A DNA stretch of 64,000 bases from Azospirillum tabaci (GTDB taxonomy: Bacteria; Pseudomonadota; Alphaproteobacteria; Azospirillales; Azospirillaceae): assembly GCF_014596085.1 (NCBI RefSeq), contig NZ_JACCJY010000001.1:372001-436000 (forward strand). The letters are read 5' to 3'. The stretch's first letter is position 1. Each line of letters begins with the position of its first letter. Below, in pieces: positions 8,004 to 18,579 of this stretch. Below the pieces are notes generated by a model. That model saw only the letters and a list, made by a program, of their open reading frames with translations. It was not told the origin of the DNA and searched no databases. The position numbers were made by a program, and so were the translations under genes.

Positions 8004-8097
8004 TCGGGCGCCACGCGCGGTCTGCGTATTTTTTGGCCGGTTTGGTTGCCGCCCCTCTAAAACAGCAGGGCTGCCATACCATATAGGAGGACGCTAC

Positions 8098-8145
8098 ATG
8101 ATTGAGCGTCCCCCGAACCGAGGGCTTTTCCGAACACGGCCATGA
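8098..8145 (+). CDS. Putative 15-codon leader peptide overlapping the Tim44-like gene
   Basis: The sequence ATAGGAGGACGCTACATG carries a near-perfect Shine-Dalgarno (AGGAGG, 8085-8090) before the ATG at 8098. The frame encodes MIERPPNRGLFRTRP and stops at the TGA of 8143-8145, overlapping the ATG of the next gene at 8142 (ATGA). The downstream gene has no ribosome binding site of its own, so re-initiation after this leader is the simplest way to translate it. The peptide has three prolines and four arginines, which might slow ribosomes. Whether it is regulatory or just a translational entry point cannot be told from sequence. Confidence 0.5.
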   Translation: MIERPPNRGLFRTRP

Positions 8146-9248
8146 CCCAGAACACGCGATCCCCCCGCACCGTTACCCGCACTCCGGCCCGCGCCTTCGG
8201 CGCCGTCGCTCTGGCGCTGGCCGTGGCGCTGACCGCCGGCACCGCCGACGCCCGCGCGGGCAAGAGCAGCTCCGTGGGCAGCCGCGGCTCGCGCACCTAC
8301 GAGGCGCCGGCCCAAACCAACACTGCTCCGCGCGCCGCCCCGATGGAGCGCTCGGCCGCCCCGACCCAGACTCCGGGCGCGCAGCAGCCGGGCATGCAGC
8401 AGCCGGGCATGGCGTCCCCGGCGGCGGCGCAGCGCGGCGGCTTCTTCTCGCGCGGCGGCTTCATGCCGGCCCTGATGGGCGGCCTGATCGGCGCCGGCAT
8501 CGGCGGGCTGCTGTTCGGCGGCGGCTTCTTCGACGGGCTGGGCAGCTTCGCGGGCATCCTGGGCTTCATCCTCCAGATCCTGCTGGTTGTTTTCCTGGTC
8601 CGGCTGGCCATGCGCTTCTTCCGCAACCGCTCGGCGGGCGCGGCGCGGCCGGCGGGCATGGGCGCCTCCAACACCGCCTATGCCGGCCCGAATCCGGGCG
8701 CCATGAACTCCGGTGCCCAGAACCCCGGAGCGATGAACCGCGACGCGGCGGACGTGCGCTACAACCCGCTGGGCGGTGGCGCTCGCGGTGGTGCTGCCGC
8801 TGGTCCGGCCTCGTCCGGCCGTCCGGGCGTGCGCCGTGACGACGTGGGCATCGGCCCGGCCGACTACCAGGCGTTCGAGCAGACGCTGGTCACGGTCCAG
8901 ACCGCCTACGGCAACGAGGACCTGATGGCCCTGCGCAGCGCCGTGACGCCGGAGATGGCCTCCTACTTCACCGAGGAACTGGCGGCCAACCACAACCGCG
9001 GCGTGGTCAACCGTTTGTCCGACGTCCGCCTGCTCCAGGGCGACCTGGCCGAGGCGTGGCGCGAGGGCAACGTGGAATACGCCACCGTGGCGATGCGCTT
9101 CTCGCTGACCGACGTGACGGTGGACCGCGCGAGCAACCGCGTGGTCGAGGGCGACCCCAACCGTCCGGTCGAAGCCACGGAAATCTGGACCTTCACCCGT
9201 CCGCGCGGCGGGCGTTGGGTCCTGTCGGCGATCCAACAGGCCGGCTGA
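8142..9248 (+). CDS. Tim44-like domain membrane protein
   Basis: 368 residues. A signal or membrane segment (FGAVALALAVALTAGTADA, about 24-42) is followed by a Pro/Ala/Gln-rich linker, a glycine-rich hydrophobic region (MPALMGGLIGAGIGGLLFGG) and a second membrane helix (FILQILLVVFLVRLAMRFF). The C-terminal 150 residues form the Tim44-like domain: ADYQAFEQTLVTVQTAYGNE, LMALRSAVTPEMASYFTEEL, and a final strand pair ending VEATEIWTFTRPRGGRWVLS. Bacterial members of this family are inner-membrane proteins whose domain folds like the C-terminus of mitochondrial Tim44; one is known to act with respiratory or transport functions but the general role is open. A clean terminator follows at 9280. Translation seems coupled to the short ORF at 8098. 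Confidence 0.85.
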   Translation: MTQNTRSPRTVTRTPARAFGAVALALAVALTAGTADARAGKSSSVGSRGSRTYEAPAQTNTAPRAAPMERSAAPTQTPGAQQPGMQQPGMASPAAAQRGGFFSRGGFMPALMGGLIGAGIGGLLFGGGFFDGLGSFAGILGFILQILLVVFLVRLAMRFFRNRSAGAARPAGMGASNTAYAGPNPGAMNSGAQNPGAMNRDAADVRYNPLGGGARGGAAAGPASSGRPGVRRDDVGIGPADYQAFEQTLVTVQTAYGNEDLMALRSAVTPEMASYFTEELAANHNRGVVNRLSDVRLLQGDLAEAWREGNVEYATVAMRFSLTDVTVDRASNRVVEGDPNRPVEATEIWTFTRPRGGRWVLSAIQQAG

Positions 9249-9279
9249 TCCACTCTCCACTCCTCAACCGGTCTTGCGA

Positions 9280-9313
9280 GGGGGTGTCCGAAAGGGCACC
9301 CCCTTTCATTTTG
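9280..9313 (+). terminator. Intrinsic terminator after the Tim44-like gene
   Basis: Ten-base stem GGGGGTGTCC / GGGCACCCCC closed by a GAAA tetraloop, followed by TTTCATTTT. One T-G wobble near the loop. It separates the Tim44-like transcript from the SOS-controlled imuA promoter 40 bases downstream. Confidence 0.85.
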
Positions 9314-9354
9314 GGATGCATTTCCCGACTCCCCTGGACGGTTTGGGCATGATA

Positions 9355-9369
9355 GAACATGTCAGGAAC
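9355..9369 (+). promoter_or_regulatory. LexA box of imuA
   Basis: GAACATGTCAGGAAC is an exact match to the alphaproteobacterial LexA operator GAAC-N7-GAAC. It ends 26 bp before the imuA start codon, in the position expected for repression of its promoter. An identical-class box precedes imuB at 17164, so both halves of the mutasome should respond to DNA damage together. Confidence 0.92.
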
Positions 9370-9395
9370 AAATACCTGACCAGCGGAAGTGAGTC

Positions 9396-10208
9396 ATGCC
9401 CGAACTTCCCATGCCCAACCTCCAGAGTTTTGAAGCGCCCCCGCCGGACCGGGCGACCGTTCTGGCCGATCTGCGCGCCCGCATCCGGGGCCTGGAAGGG
9501 CTGGGCGGGGAGGGAACGCGGGTGCTGCCCTTCGGCCTGCCGGACCTTGACGGGGCCTTTCCGGCGGGGGGACTGCCGCTCGGCTGCCTGCACGAGGTGG
9601 CGGGGGAAGAGCCGGGGGCCGGCACGGCCTTCGCCGCGCATCTGCTGGCCCGCCTCGCCAGAGAGGCGGCGCCCGCGCTGTGGGTCGTGCGCGGGCGCGA
9701 CCTGCACGCCGCCGGGCTGGCCGCCTATGGGCTGACCCCGGACCGGCTGATCGCCGTGCGCGCGACCCGCGACACCGACGCCCTGTGGGCGATGGAGGAG
9801 GCGCTGCGCTGCAAGCGGCTGTCCGCCGTGCTGGGGGAGGTCGGGGGGCTGGACCTGACGGCGAGCCGACGGCTGCAACTGGCCGCCGAGTCGTCGGGTG
9901 TGACGGGATTCCTGCTGCAGAGCACCGCCCGCCGCTCGGCGGCGAGCGCGGCGGTCACCCGCTGGCGGATCGCGCCGGCTCCCAGCCGGACGGAGGAGCC
10001 GGGCGTGGGCGATCCACACTGGCGCGCCGAACTGGAGCGCTGCCGGGGCGGTCGCCCGGGGGCGTGGCTTCTGGAATGGCGTGACGGTGCCCTGGTCCCG
10101 GCGCAAGCACCGGAGCGGGCCGTTCCCACGCCTGCATCCACATCCACCCCGGTTCGGCGTCCGGCTCCGACGGGCGGAAACGGAGCGTCCTGGGCCGAGG
10201 TGGCGTGA
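9396..10208 (+). CDS. imuA: SOS mutasome protein ImuA
   Basis: 270 residues. It is a RecA-fold-like protein of the ImuA/SulA-related group: LPFGLPDLDGAFPAGGLPLG followed by CLHEVAG, the degenerate P-loop region, and strands APALWVVRGRDLHAAGLAAY and FLLQSTARRSAASAAVTRW. ImuA works with ImuB and the error-prone polymerase DnaE2 in damage-induced translesion synthesis. A LexA box lies directly upstream and a stem-loop follows. The usual arrangement in this group is imuA-imuB-dnaE2 in one operon; here imuA is on the opposite strand and imuB starts about 7 kb away. The C-terminal 40 residues are Pro/Thr-rich and probably disordered. The ATG at 9396 is first in frame; a second Met at residue 6 is possible. 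Confidence 0.9.
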   Translation: MPELPMPNLQSFEAPPPDRATVLADLRARIRGLEGLGGEGTRVLPFGLPDLDGAFPAGGLPLGCLHEVAGEEPGAGTAFAAHLLARLAREAAPALWVVRGRDLHAAGLAAYGLTPDRLIAVRATRDTDALWAMEEALRCKRLSAVLGEVGGLDLTASRRLQLAAESSGVTGFLLQSTARRSAASAAVTRWRIAPAPSRTEEPGVGDPHWRAELERCRGGRPGAWLLEWRDGALVPAQAPERAVPTPASTSTPVRRPAPTGGNGASWAEVA

Positions 10209-10221
10209 TGCGGACGGACGT

Positions 10222-10264
10222 ACGGGCGGTGATGTCGCTTACACGACAGCCGCCCGTCGTTTTC
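10222..10264. terminator. Probable bidirectional terminator between imuA and a convergent small gene
   Basis: Eight-base arms ACGGGCGG (10222-10229) and CCGCCCGT (10250-10257), with an inner TGTCG/CGACA stem. CGTTTTCC follows on the plus strand. The next gene on the minus strand ends at 10268, so the stem lies at both 3' ends. The T-run is short, hence moderate confidence. Confidence 0.55.
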
Positions 10265-10267
10265 CGG

Positions 10268-10438
10268 TCAGTAGTTGGTGGCCCAGTCGGGCAGAGGATG
10301 CCCGGTTTCGCCATCCGGATCGGCGTCGGGCGGAAAGGGCGCGTCGTCCGCGTAGAGCGGCAGTTGCCGGGCGAATTCCGCCGATTCCTGGGCCCGGCGT
10401 TGCTCCAGCAAGCGGGCGGCCAAATGAGCGGGCAGCAT
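10268..10438 (-). CDS. Small hypothetical protein (56 aa)
   Basis: Begins MLPAHLAARLLEQRRAQESA, one amphipathic helix, and ends in an acidic Pro/Asp-rich tail finishing PLPDWATNY. A textbook ribosome binding site (AAGGAGG, seven bases before the ATG) fixes the start at 10438 and is the main reason to call it real; a longer frame upstream would ignore that site. No signal peptide, no cysteine motif, no recognised domain. It is transcribed toward imuA and divergently from the DTW-domain gene. Function unknown. Confidence 0.6.
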   Translation of the reverse strand: MLPAHLAARLLEQRRAQESAEFARQLPLYADDAPFPPDADPDGETGHPLPDWATNY

Positions 10439-10550
10439 GGCAAGCCTCCTTCTGAGCGTCGGGAGAGCCTGGGGAGCGGTCCTGTCGGCCGCCCTCGGCC
10501 CAACCCGTCCTGTGTGTCTGGACGCTATCATGCAAGGTCCAGGCCTCTAA

Positions 10551-10564
10551 GTGATGCAGATCAC
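10551..10564. promoter_or_regulatory. Perfect palindrome GTGAT-N4-ATCAC in a divergent promoter region
   Basis: GTGATGCAGATCAC lies between the 56-aa gene (start 10438, minus) and the DTW gene (start 10687, plus). The 5-4-5 geometry equals that of Crp/Fnr-family sites (TTGAT-N4-ATCAA for FNR), with G and C replacing the outer T and A. Could be the operator of a Crp/Fnr relative; no direct evidence. Confidence 0.35.
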
Positions 10565-10686
10565 GCGTTATGCAAACTTTAATGCGCCCGGTTTCTTTTT
10601 CCGGCCCCGTTTCTTTTTTCGGGCGGCAGGCCCATAGTCCCCGCCTCCCGTTTTTTTCCGCCGATGTTCCTTCTTCGAGACCGACC

Positions 10687-11379
10687 ATGCACGCCGAACC
10701 CTGCCCCGCCTGCCTAAAACCTATGCATTTGTGCGTTTGCGAGGCGGTGGAGCCGATCGACAACGCCGTCTTCCTGCTCATCCTCCAGCACCCGCAGGAA
10801 AAGCGCGAGACTCTGGGCACCGCGCAGATCGCCCATCTCCAGTTCAAGAACTCCGCGCTGAAGGTGGGGCTGAGCTGGTCGAACCTGAAGCGCATCCTGG
10901 GGCGCGAGGTCGATTACAAGCGCTGGGGCGTGCTCTATCTCGGTCCGGTCAAGCAGGGTGCCGGCCCCCTGCCGGAGGTGTCCGTGGTGGACAAGGGCGG
11001 CGTCCCGCAGAAGGACAGCGAGCTGGTGCTGGGCGACCTGGAGGGCGTCATCGTCCTGGACGGCACCTGGAGCCAGGCCAAGACGCTGTGGTGGCGCAAC
11101 CCGTGGCTCCTGAAATGCCGCCGCATCGTGCTGAACCCGCAGTTCCGCTCCCTCTACGGGCAGGCCCGCAAGGAGCCTCGGCGCGACAGCGTGTCGACCC
11201 TGGAGGCCGCCGCCTTCCTGCTGTCGCGGCTGGAGGCCGAGCCGGCGATCCTCGACCGCGCGCTGAAGCCCTTCGCGCTGCTGCTGAAGAAGCTGCGCGC
11301 CCCGCGCCCGCGCCCCGTGGCGCCGCCCCGCGCGGAACCGGCCGCGGAGCCCGCTCCGGATCAGGACGGGGCGGAATAA
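10687..11379 (+). CDS. DTW-domain tRNA-uridine aminocarboxypropyltransferase
   Basis: 230 residues. The N-terminal zinc cluster CPACLKPMHLCVCE (residues about 5-18), the segment ILQHPQEKRETLGTAQIAHL and the family signature LDGTWSQAKTLWWRNPWLL identify a DTW-domain protein. The E. coli member TapT adds the acp group from SAM to uridine 47 of tRNA; the same reaction is expected here in the cytoplasm. The C-terminal 40 residues are Pro/Arg/Ala-rich and lie outside the domain. The start at 10687 is chosen since the zinc motif begins five residues later; an upstream in-frame ATG at 10570 would add a low-quality Ser/Phe/Pro-rich leader. Confidence 0.87.
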   Translation: MHAEPCPACLKPMHLCVCEAVEPIDNAVFLLILQHPQEKRETLGTAQIAHLQFKNSALKVGLSWSNLKRILGREVDYKRWGVLYLGPVKQGAGPLPEVSVVDKGGVPQKDSELVLGDLEGVIVLDGTWSQAKTLWWRNPWLLKCRRIVLNPQFRSLYGQARKEPRRDSVSTLEAAAFLLSRLEAEPAILDRALKPFALLLKKLRAPRPRPVAPPRAEPAAEPAPDQDGAE

Positions 11380-11508
11380 TCCGCGTTTCTTCCGGGATCG
11401 CCCTTTCCGGGTAAGCCCCCCTCGACCGGGTCGGCCGCGGCAACCAACGCGCTGTTGTGCTGTTGGGGATTGCATCGGCCGTTCCGGCCTCAACCAAGGG
11501 AGCGATCC

Positions 11509-11586
11509 ATGAAGGGCGTTTTGCTGTGGCTTGTCGGGATTCCCATTCCGATCATTCTTCTGCTGTATCTGTTCAACGTCCTCTGA
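11509..11586 (+). CDS. 25-residue single-span membrane peptide
   Basis: MKGVLLWLVGIPIPIILLLY plus five more residues, all hydrophobic after the lysine, forming one transmembrane helix with a central Ile-Pro-Ile-Pro kink. AAGGGAGCG provides a ribosome binding site six bases before the ATG. I recall near-identical short peptides being annotated as hypothetical in other proteobacteria, but this is memory and not a search. It lies 90 bases before the phosphatase gene and could share its transcript. Function unknown. Confidence 0.6.
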   Translation: MKGVLLWLVGIPIPIILLLYLFNVL

Positions 11587-11675
11587 TTGGGCCTCTGATC
11601 AGCTTGACGGCACGGACCGGCGGCGCCACATGCGAACCGCGCCGCCCTCCGCGCGCACGGCAAGAGACGAGGACC

Positions 11676-12254
11676 ATGGCCCGCGATTTCGTTCCCTTCG
11701 GACTGACCGTCTGCGGCATCGAGGAGCTGAACGGCTTCTGCGAGGCCGGCGTGACCCACGTCCTGTCGATCCTCGATCCCGGCCACCCGGAGCCGACCGC
11801 CTTCGGTTCCTACGGCGAGCACAAGCGGCTGGAACTGCGCTTCCACGACATCATCGACCCCTACATGGGCCAGTCCCTGCCGCAGCGCGCCGACGTCGAG
11901 CGCATCCTGGCCTTCGGGCGCGACCTGATGACCGAGCCGACCGGGGTGGGTGGGCTGCTGGTCCATTGCCACGCCGGCATTTCGCGCTCGACCGCCGCCC
12001 TGACCATGATCCTGGCCCAGGCCAGCCCCGACCGGCCCGCCGCCGAGGCGATGGCCGCCGTGGTCAACATCCGCCACAAGGCGTGGCCCAACCTCCGCAT
12101 GATCGAGTTCGCCGACGAGATCCTGGAGCGCCGGGGTGAACTGGTCGATGCCGTCCGCGCCCGTCACCGGAGCTACGGCCGGGAGCGTCCCGATCTGGTC
12201 CAGTTCATGATCGACAACGGCCGGGTGCGCGAGGTCGCGGACCTGATCGACTGA
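11676..12254 (+). CDS. Tyrosine/dual-specificity-type protein phosphatase
   Basis: 192 residues. The P-loop HCHAGISRST at residues 97-106 (catalytic Cys98, Arg104) matches HCxxGxxR(S/T) of cysteine-based protein phosphatases. The general-acid aspartate is most likely D61 in HDIIDPY. The C-terminal half, MAAVVNIRHKAWPNLRMIEF, resembles the alpha6 region of the bacterial 'tyrosine protein phosphatase' group found in alphaproteobacteria. Soluble, no signal peptide. Substrate unknown: protein tyrosine or a small phosphate. Sits convergent to dnaE2 with only 21 bases between the stops and no clear terminator. Start at 11676 follows GACGAGGACC, an acceptable ribosome binding site. Confidence 0.87.
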   Translation: MARDFVPFGLTVCGIEELNGFCEAGVTHVLSILDPGHPEPTAFGSYGEHKRLELRFHDIIDPYMGQSLPQRADVERILAFGRDLMTEPTGVGGLLVHCHAGISRSTAALTMILAQASPDRPAAEAMAAVVNIRHKAWPNLRMIEFADEILERRGELVDAVRARHRSYGRERPDLVQFMIDNGRVREVADLID

Positions 12255-12275
12255 CCGTTCCTTTCGACCCCCTGC

Positions 12276-15563
<3,288 letters not shown>

Positions 15564-15573
15564 GGCGGCCCCC

Positions 15574-17118
15574 TCACCCGAAGAAGCCGTGCAGGAACCA
15601 CAACGCCGCCACGCCGGGCCGGTACAGCCCCTGGCGGAAGACCCAGAAGCGGCGGCCGGCCTCGTCCTCGACGCGGTAATAATCGCGGGGCTCGCCGCTG
15701 CGCCGCCACCATTCGGCCTCGATCCGCTCCGGCCCGTCGGCTCGTCGGATGCGGTGCTGGACGCCACGCCAGCGGAACATCGCCGGCGGGTCGTCGGGAA
15801 CCAGGGCCATGGCTTCGATGGGCTCCGGCGGGGTGAGCAGCCGCACCGGGCGCGGGCGGTCGGCGGGCCACAGCGCACCGCCGGGGGCATCCGTGAAGGC
15901 GGGGGCGGGGGCCACGCTGCGCTCCGGCAGCCAGCTTTGCCGTGGGACCAGGCGCAGCACCGCCCGCTCCCCCAGCCGGTTGCCCAGCCGGTCCATCAGC
16001 TCGCCCAGCTCCGGCTGCCCGTCCATGCCCCCATCCGTTGTGCCATCCAGCGCGGCCTGCGCGGCGGCGAGCGGGCCGGCCTCGGTGGCCGACAGCACCA
16101 TCAGCTCCAGGCCGGGGCCGGGCTCCACCCGGTCGAGCTTCTGGACGAACAGCCGCATCAGCGCGTCCGGGCGGCGCACCGGGCGGCCGGTGCCGATGGC
16201 GAGCGTCTGGGGCGCGTCCTCCAGCCGGCGGTCCACCCGGTGCAGTTCCAACCGCAGGCGGCGGGCGCCCTCGCCGGTTTTCTCCAGCCCGGCGCAGAGG
16301 GAGGCCAGCAGGCGGCGCAGCGCCTCGGCGATGGCCTCGGCGGTGGTGAGCGGCTCGGGCAGGGCGAGGCGGGCGCTGTGCGGCGGCACCGGCAGGCGGG
16401 GAGACAGCGGCTCGTCCAGCCGCCCGTAGGCCTGGTCGAGCCGCCGCAGCGGCTCCGGCCCGAAGCGGGCGGCCAGCGTGGCGCGGGGAATGGCGTGCAG
16501 ATCCCCGATCCGCCGCAAGCCCACCGCGGCCAGCCCCTCCACGGTGGCGGCGGGCAGACGCAGCGCGGCGACGGGGAGGGGGGAGAGGAGGGTGTCGGCC
16601 CGGTTGCCCCTACCCTCCCGCTTCGCGGGTCCCTCCCTCCCGAACCGCGCCAGCGCCCAGGCCGCCGCGGACGTGTCCGCTACCGCCAGCCGCGACTCGA
16701 AGCCCGCCGCGGTCAGCCGGGCGGACAGGTCGGCGGTCAGGGCCGCCTCCCCGCCGAACAGGTGGGCGCAGCCGGTGATGTCGAGCGCCACCCCGTCCGG
16801 GCCGTCCGGGGAGGTCCACGGGGTGTAGCGCGTGCACCAGCCGGCGATCCGCTCCAGCAGGCGGGCGTCCGACTCGGGATCGGCGTCGAAGACGGCCAGG
16901 GCGGGTTCGATGGCGCGGGCGTCGGCCAGACTCATGCCGGGCCACACCCCGGCCTCCTCCGCCGCGCGGTTGACGGCGGCGACGCCCAGCCGCCCGCGCT
17001 CGGCCAGGATGGCGGCCAGGGGGTGCCCGGGCCGCTCCGGATGGCGGCGGCTGTGGGCGTCGGTGGGCAGGCGCGGCAGCCACAGGGACAGGATGCGCCG
17101 TGCCGTCCGTTCCGCCAT
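15574..17118 (-). CDS. imuB: SOS mutasome protein ImuB (Y-family polymerase-like)
   Basis: 514 residues. MAERTARRILSLWLPRLPTD is the typical ImuB N-terminus; DGPDGVALDITGCAHLFGGE and VGLRRIGDLHAIPRATLAAR (helix-hairpin-helix of the thumb) place it in the DinB/Y family. ImuB proteins lack polymerase activity and act as the hub joining DnaE2, ImuA and the sliding clamp; the clamp-binding motif should lie in the middle third (the QKLDRVEPG region follows the little-finger domain) but I cannot point to it with certainty. The start at 17118 has a strong ribosome binding site (AAGGGAGGG); a longer frame would begin within the LexA box. Residues of the segment FGREGPAKREGRGNR come from a short palindromic repeat inside the gene. 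Confidence 0.93.
   Translation of the reverse strand: MAERTARRILSLWLPRLPTDAHSRRHPERPGHPLAAILAERGRLGVAAVNRAAEEAGVWPGMSLADARAIEPALAVFDADPESDARLLERIAGWCTRYTPWTSPDGPDGVALDITGCAHLFGGEAALTADLSARLTAAGFESRLAVADTSAAAWALARFGREGPAKREGRGNRADTLLSPLPVAALRLPAATVEGLAAVGLRRIGDLHAIPRATLAARFGPEPLRRLDQAYGRLDEPLSPRLPVPPHSARLALPEPLTTAEAIAEALRRLLASLCAGLEKTGEGARRLRLELHRVDRRLEDAPQTLAIGTGRPVRRPDALMRLFVQKLDRVEPGPGLELMVLSATEAGPLAAAQAALDGTTDGGMDGQPELGELMDRLGNRLGERAVLRLVPRQSWLPERSVAPAPAFTDAPGGALWPADRPRPVRLLTPPEPIEAMALVPDDPPAMFRWRGVQHRIRRADGPERIEAEWWRRSGEPRDYYRVEDEAGRRFWVFRQGLYRPGVAALWFLHGFFG
16604..16641. repeat. Short type A repeat fragment inside imuB
   Basis: TTGCCCCTACCCTCCCGCTT followed by CGCGGGTCCCTCCCTCCC, close to one arm of the type A copy at 2044 (ACCCTCCCACGC..GCGTGGGTCCCTCCCTCCC). 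Contains the hairpin CCCGCTTCGCGGG. Translated in frame on the minus strand as Gly/Arg/Glu/Lys-rich sequence in a loop of ImuB. Confidence 0.65.
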
Positions 17119-17163
17119 GCCCAGCCCTCCCTTCGCCGATGTGAATGCCAACAGTCTCGGTTC

Positions 17164-17178
17164 GAACAAAACAAGAAC
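17164..17178 (-). promoter_or_regulatory. LexA box of imuB-dnaE2
   Basis: GAACAAAACAAGAAC on the plus strand, exact GAAC-N7-GAAC operator. It lies 46 bp upstream of the imuB start codon on the minus strand. The lipoprotein gene on the plus strand starts 110 bp the other way, so LexA could also influence that promoter. Confidence 0.92.
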
Positions 17179-17286
17179 ATTCTAGCGGCAAAAGCCGGCG
17201 GTTGGGAGTCTCCTTACGGCCTCACCAAGAAGAGGGAGATGGGCAGGGGGCCTTGTCCCGCCTTCGCGGGACACGACATGGTTGGT

Positions 17287-17808
17287 ATGACACCGATCCG
17301 CCCCACCGCCGTGTTCCTGCCCGTCGCCGTCGCGTTCGCCGTCCTCACGCTGGGGGCGTGCGCGACGGAGGTGCGCGACGAGATGCCGGGACGGGCCCAG
17401 GCGGCACCGCCGGTGTCCGCGCAAAGCGGCGGCCTAAAGACGCTGCGCCAGATCCAGGCGGAGGAGAACGCCCGCCCGACTCCCGCACCGCGGCCAGAGC
17501 CTGCACCCGCTCCGCCGCAAAAGCTCTCCGACGCCTCGCAGACGCCCAACCAGCCGCCGCCGGTGCGCCGCCGCGGCAGTTCGTCCCCGCCGCCGCCACC
17601 CATCGACCAGCCGGCCACGCCCGCCCTGCCGGCGCCGGGGTCCACCCAGGGGCTGACCGACCGCGCCAAGCGCGACCTGATGAGCCCGGAGGTCGACCGG
17701 CTGCGCACCGACGACGCCATGGGCCGGCTCGACCCGCTGCAGCAGCGCGACCTGCTCCGCAAGCAGCAGGACCTCCGCCAGTACGGCCCCGGCCCCCTGG
17801 GTTACTGA
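17287..17808 (+). CDS. Proline-rich hypothetical lipoprotein
   Basis: 173 residues. MTPIRPTAVFLPVAVAFAVL leads to the lipobox LTLGAC, so the mature protein is lipid-anchored from about Cys25. A Pro/Ala-rich linker with PAPRPEPAPAPPQ and PPPPP runs to about residue 120; a short C-terminal helical part follows (RAKRDLMSPEVDRLRTDDAM, then LDPLQQRDLLRKQQDLRQYG). This layout (lipid anchor, long flexible spacer, charged helix) suggests an envelope protein reaching across the periplasm, but I do not recognise the family. An upstream in-frame ATG at 17278 would add three residues. Divergent from imuB, sharing the region with the LexA box. Confidence 0.65.
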   Translation: MTPIRPTAVFLPVAVAFAVLTLGACATEVRDEMPGRAQAAPPVSAQSGGLKTLRQIQAEENARPTPAPRPEPAPAPPQKLSDASQTPNQPPPVRRRGSSSPPPPPIDQPATPALPAPGSTQGLTDRAKRDLMSPEVDRLRTDDAMGRLDPLQQRDLLRKQQDLRQYGPGPLGY

Positions 17809-17913
17809 TGTCCAGCTTCTGAAAGCCCTCGGCTCTGGTCACTTGACCCCACCCCGCGCAGCGGCCATACCGGCCCGGTGCTGCGCGAAGTCGTTGGGGA
17901 AAAGGGGTAGGGG

Positions 17914-18477
17914 ATGGTGGCGATCCGGTCGGTTCTTCTGGCGCTCATATTGATCGGTGCCGGGACCGCGCCCGCGCTGGCGCGGATGACGGTGACCGGG
18001 CCGTTCGGCACCGGCCTGACCGAACCCGTGTGGGTGCTGCAGCATCTGCTCGGATTCCTCGCCATCGGGCTGTGGAGCGGGCAGAACGGCGGCGCCTCCG
18101 TCTGGCAGCTTCCGGTGGCGGCGCTGACCGCGGTGCTCTCTGCCGGGCTGGCCGCGCAGATCGGCATCCGTCTTCCCTACGCCGCGGAAGGGCTGTCGGC
18201 GTCGCTGATCCTGATGGGCGGGCTGGTCGCCTTCGGGCTGAAGGCTCCCCTGGCCCTGGGTGTGCTGACGGTCGCCGCGGCGGGGGTCTTCCACGGCTAT
18301 GTGCATATGGGCGGGCCGCTGTTCTGGGCGGGGCTGTCGTCCGGCGTGATGCTGGTCATCTGCGCCGGGCTGGGCCTGTCGGTGGCGCTGGGGCAGGCGG
18401 CGTCGGGCCGCGTGGTGCAAATGTGTGGCGGCGCGGTAGCACTCGCCGGGGTTCTTGATCTGACGGGCGTCTTTTAA
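17914..18477 (+). CDS. HupE/UreJ-type membrane protein
   Basis: 187 residues with a signal-like first helix (SVLLALILIGAGTAPALA) and five further membrane segments. The motif FHGYVHMGG at about residue 130 and the short glycine-rich helices (LILMGGLVAFGL, AGLSSGVMLVICAGLGL) match HupE/UreJ, secondary transporters that move nickel or cobalt for hydrogenase or urease. However, the family usually has HxxxD(H) in the first helix, which I do not see here, so metal transport is uncertain. No hydrogenase or urease genes are near. Ribosome binding site AAAGGGGTAGGGG precedes the ATG. The TAXI-type gene follows on the same strand. Confidence 0.7.
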   Translation: MVAIRSVLLALILIGAGTAPALARMTVTGPFGTGLTEPVWVLQHLLGFLAIGLWSGQNGGASVWQLPVAALTAVLSAGLAAQIGIRLPYAAEGLSASLILMGGLVAFGLKAPLALGVLTVAAAGVFHGYVHMGGPLFWAGLSSGVMLVICAGLGLSVALGQAASGRVVQMCGGAVALAGVLDLTGVF

Positions 18478-18579
18478 GCCCCCGACGCCTTGAAAAAGCC
18501 CGGCTGCGGGTATTCTTGTAAGAGCGTGTCCAACACACGCCGCCGGGACGGCTGGCCAGCAGGAAAGGTGGACCCGCCG

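Noticed and set aside
17119-17169. Extended ImuB start upstream of 17118
   Set aside because: The extension begins within the LexA operator; the ATG at 17118 has a strong ribosome binding site and the family N-terminus.
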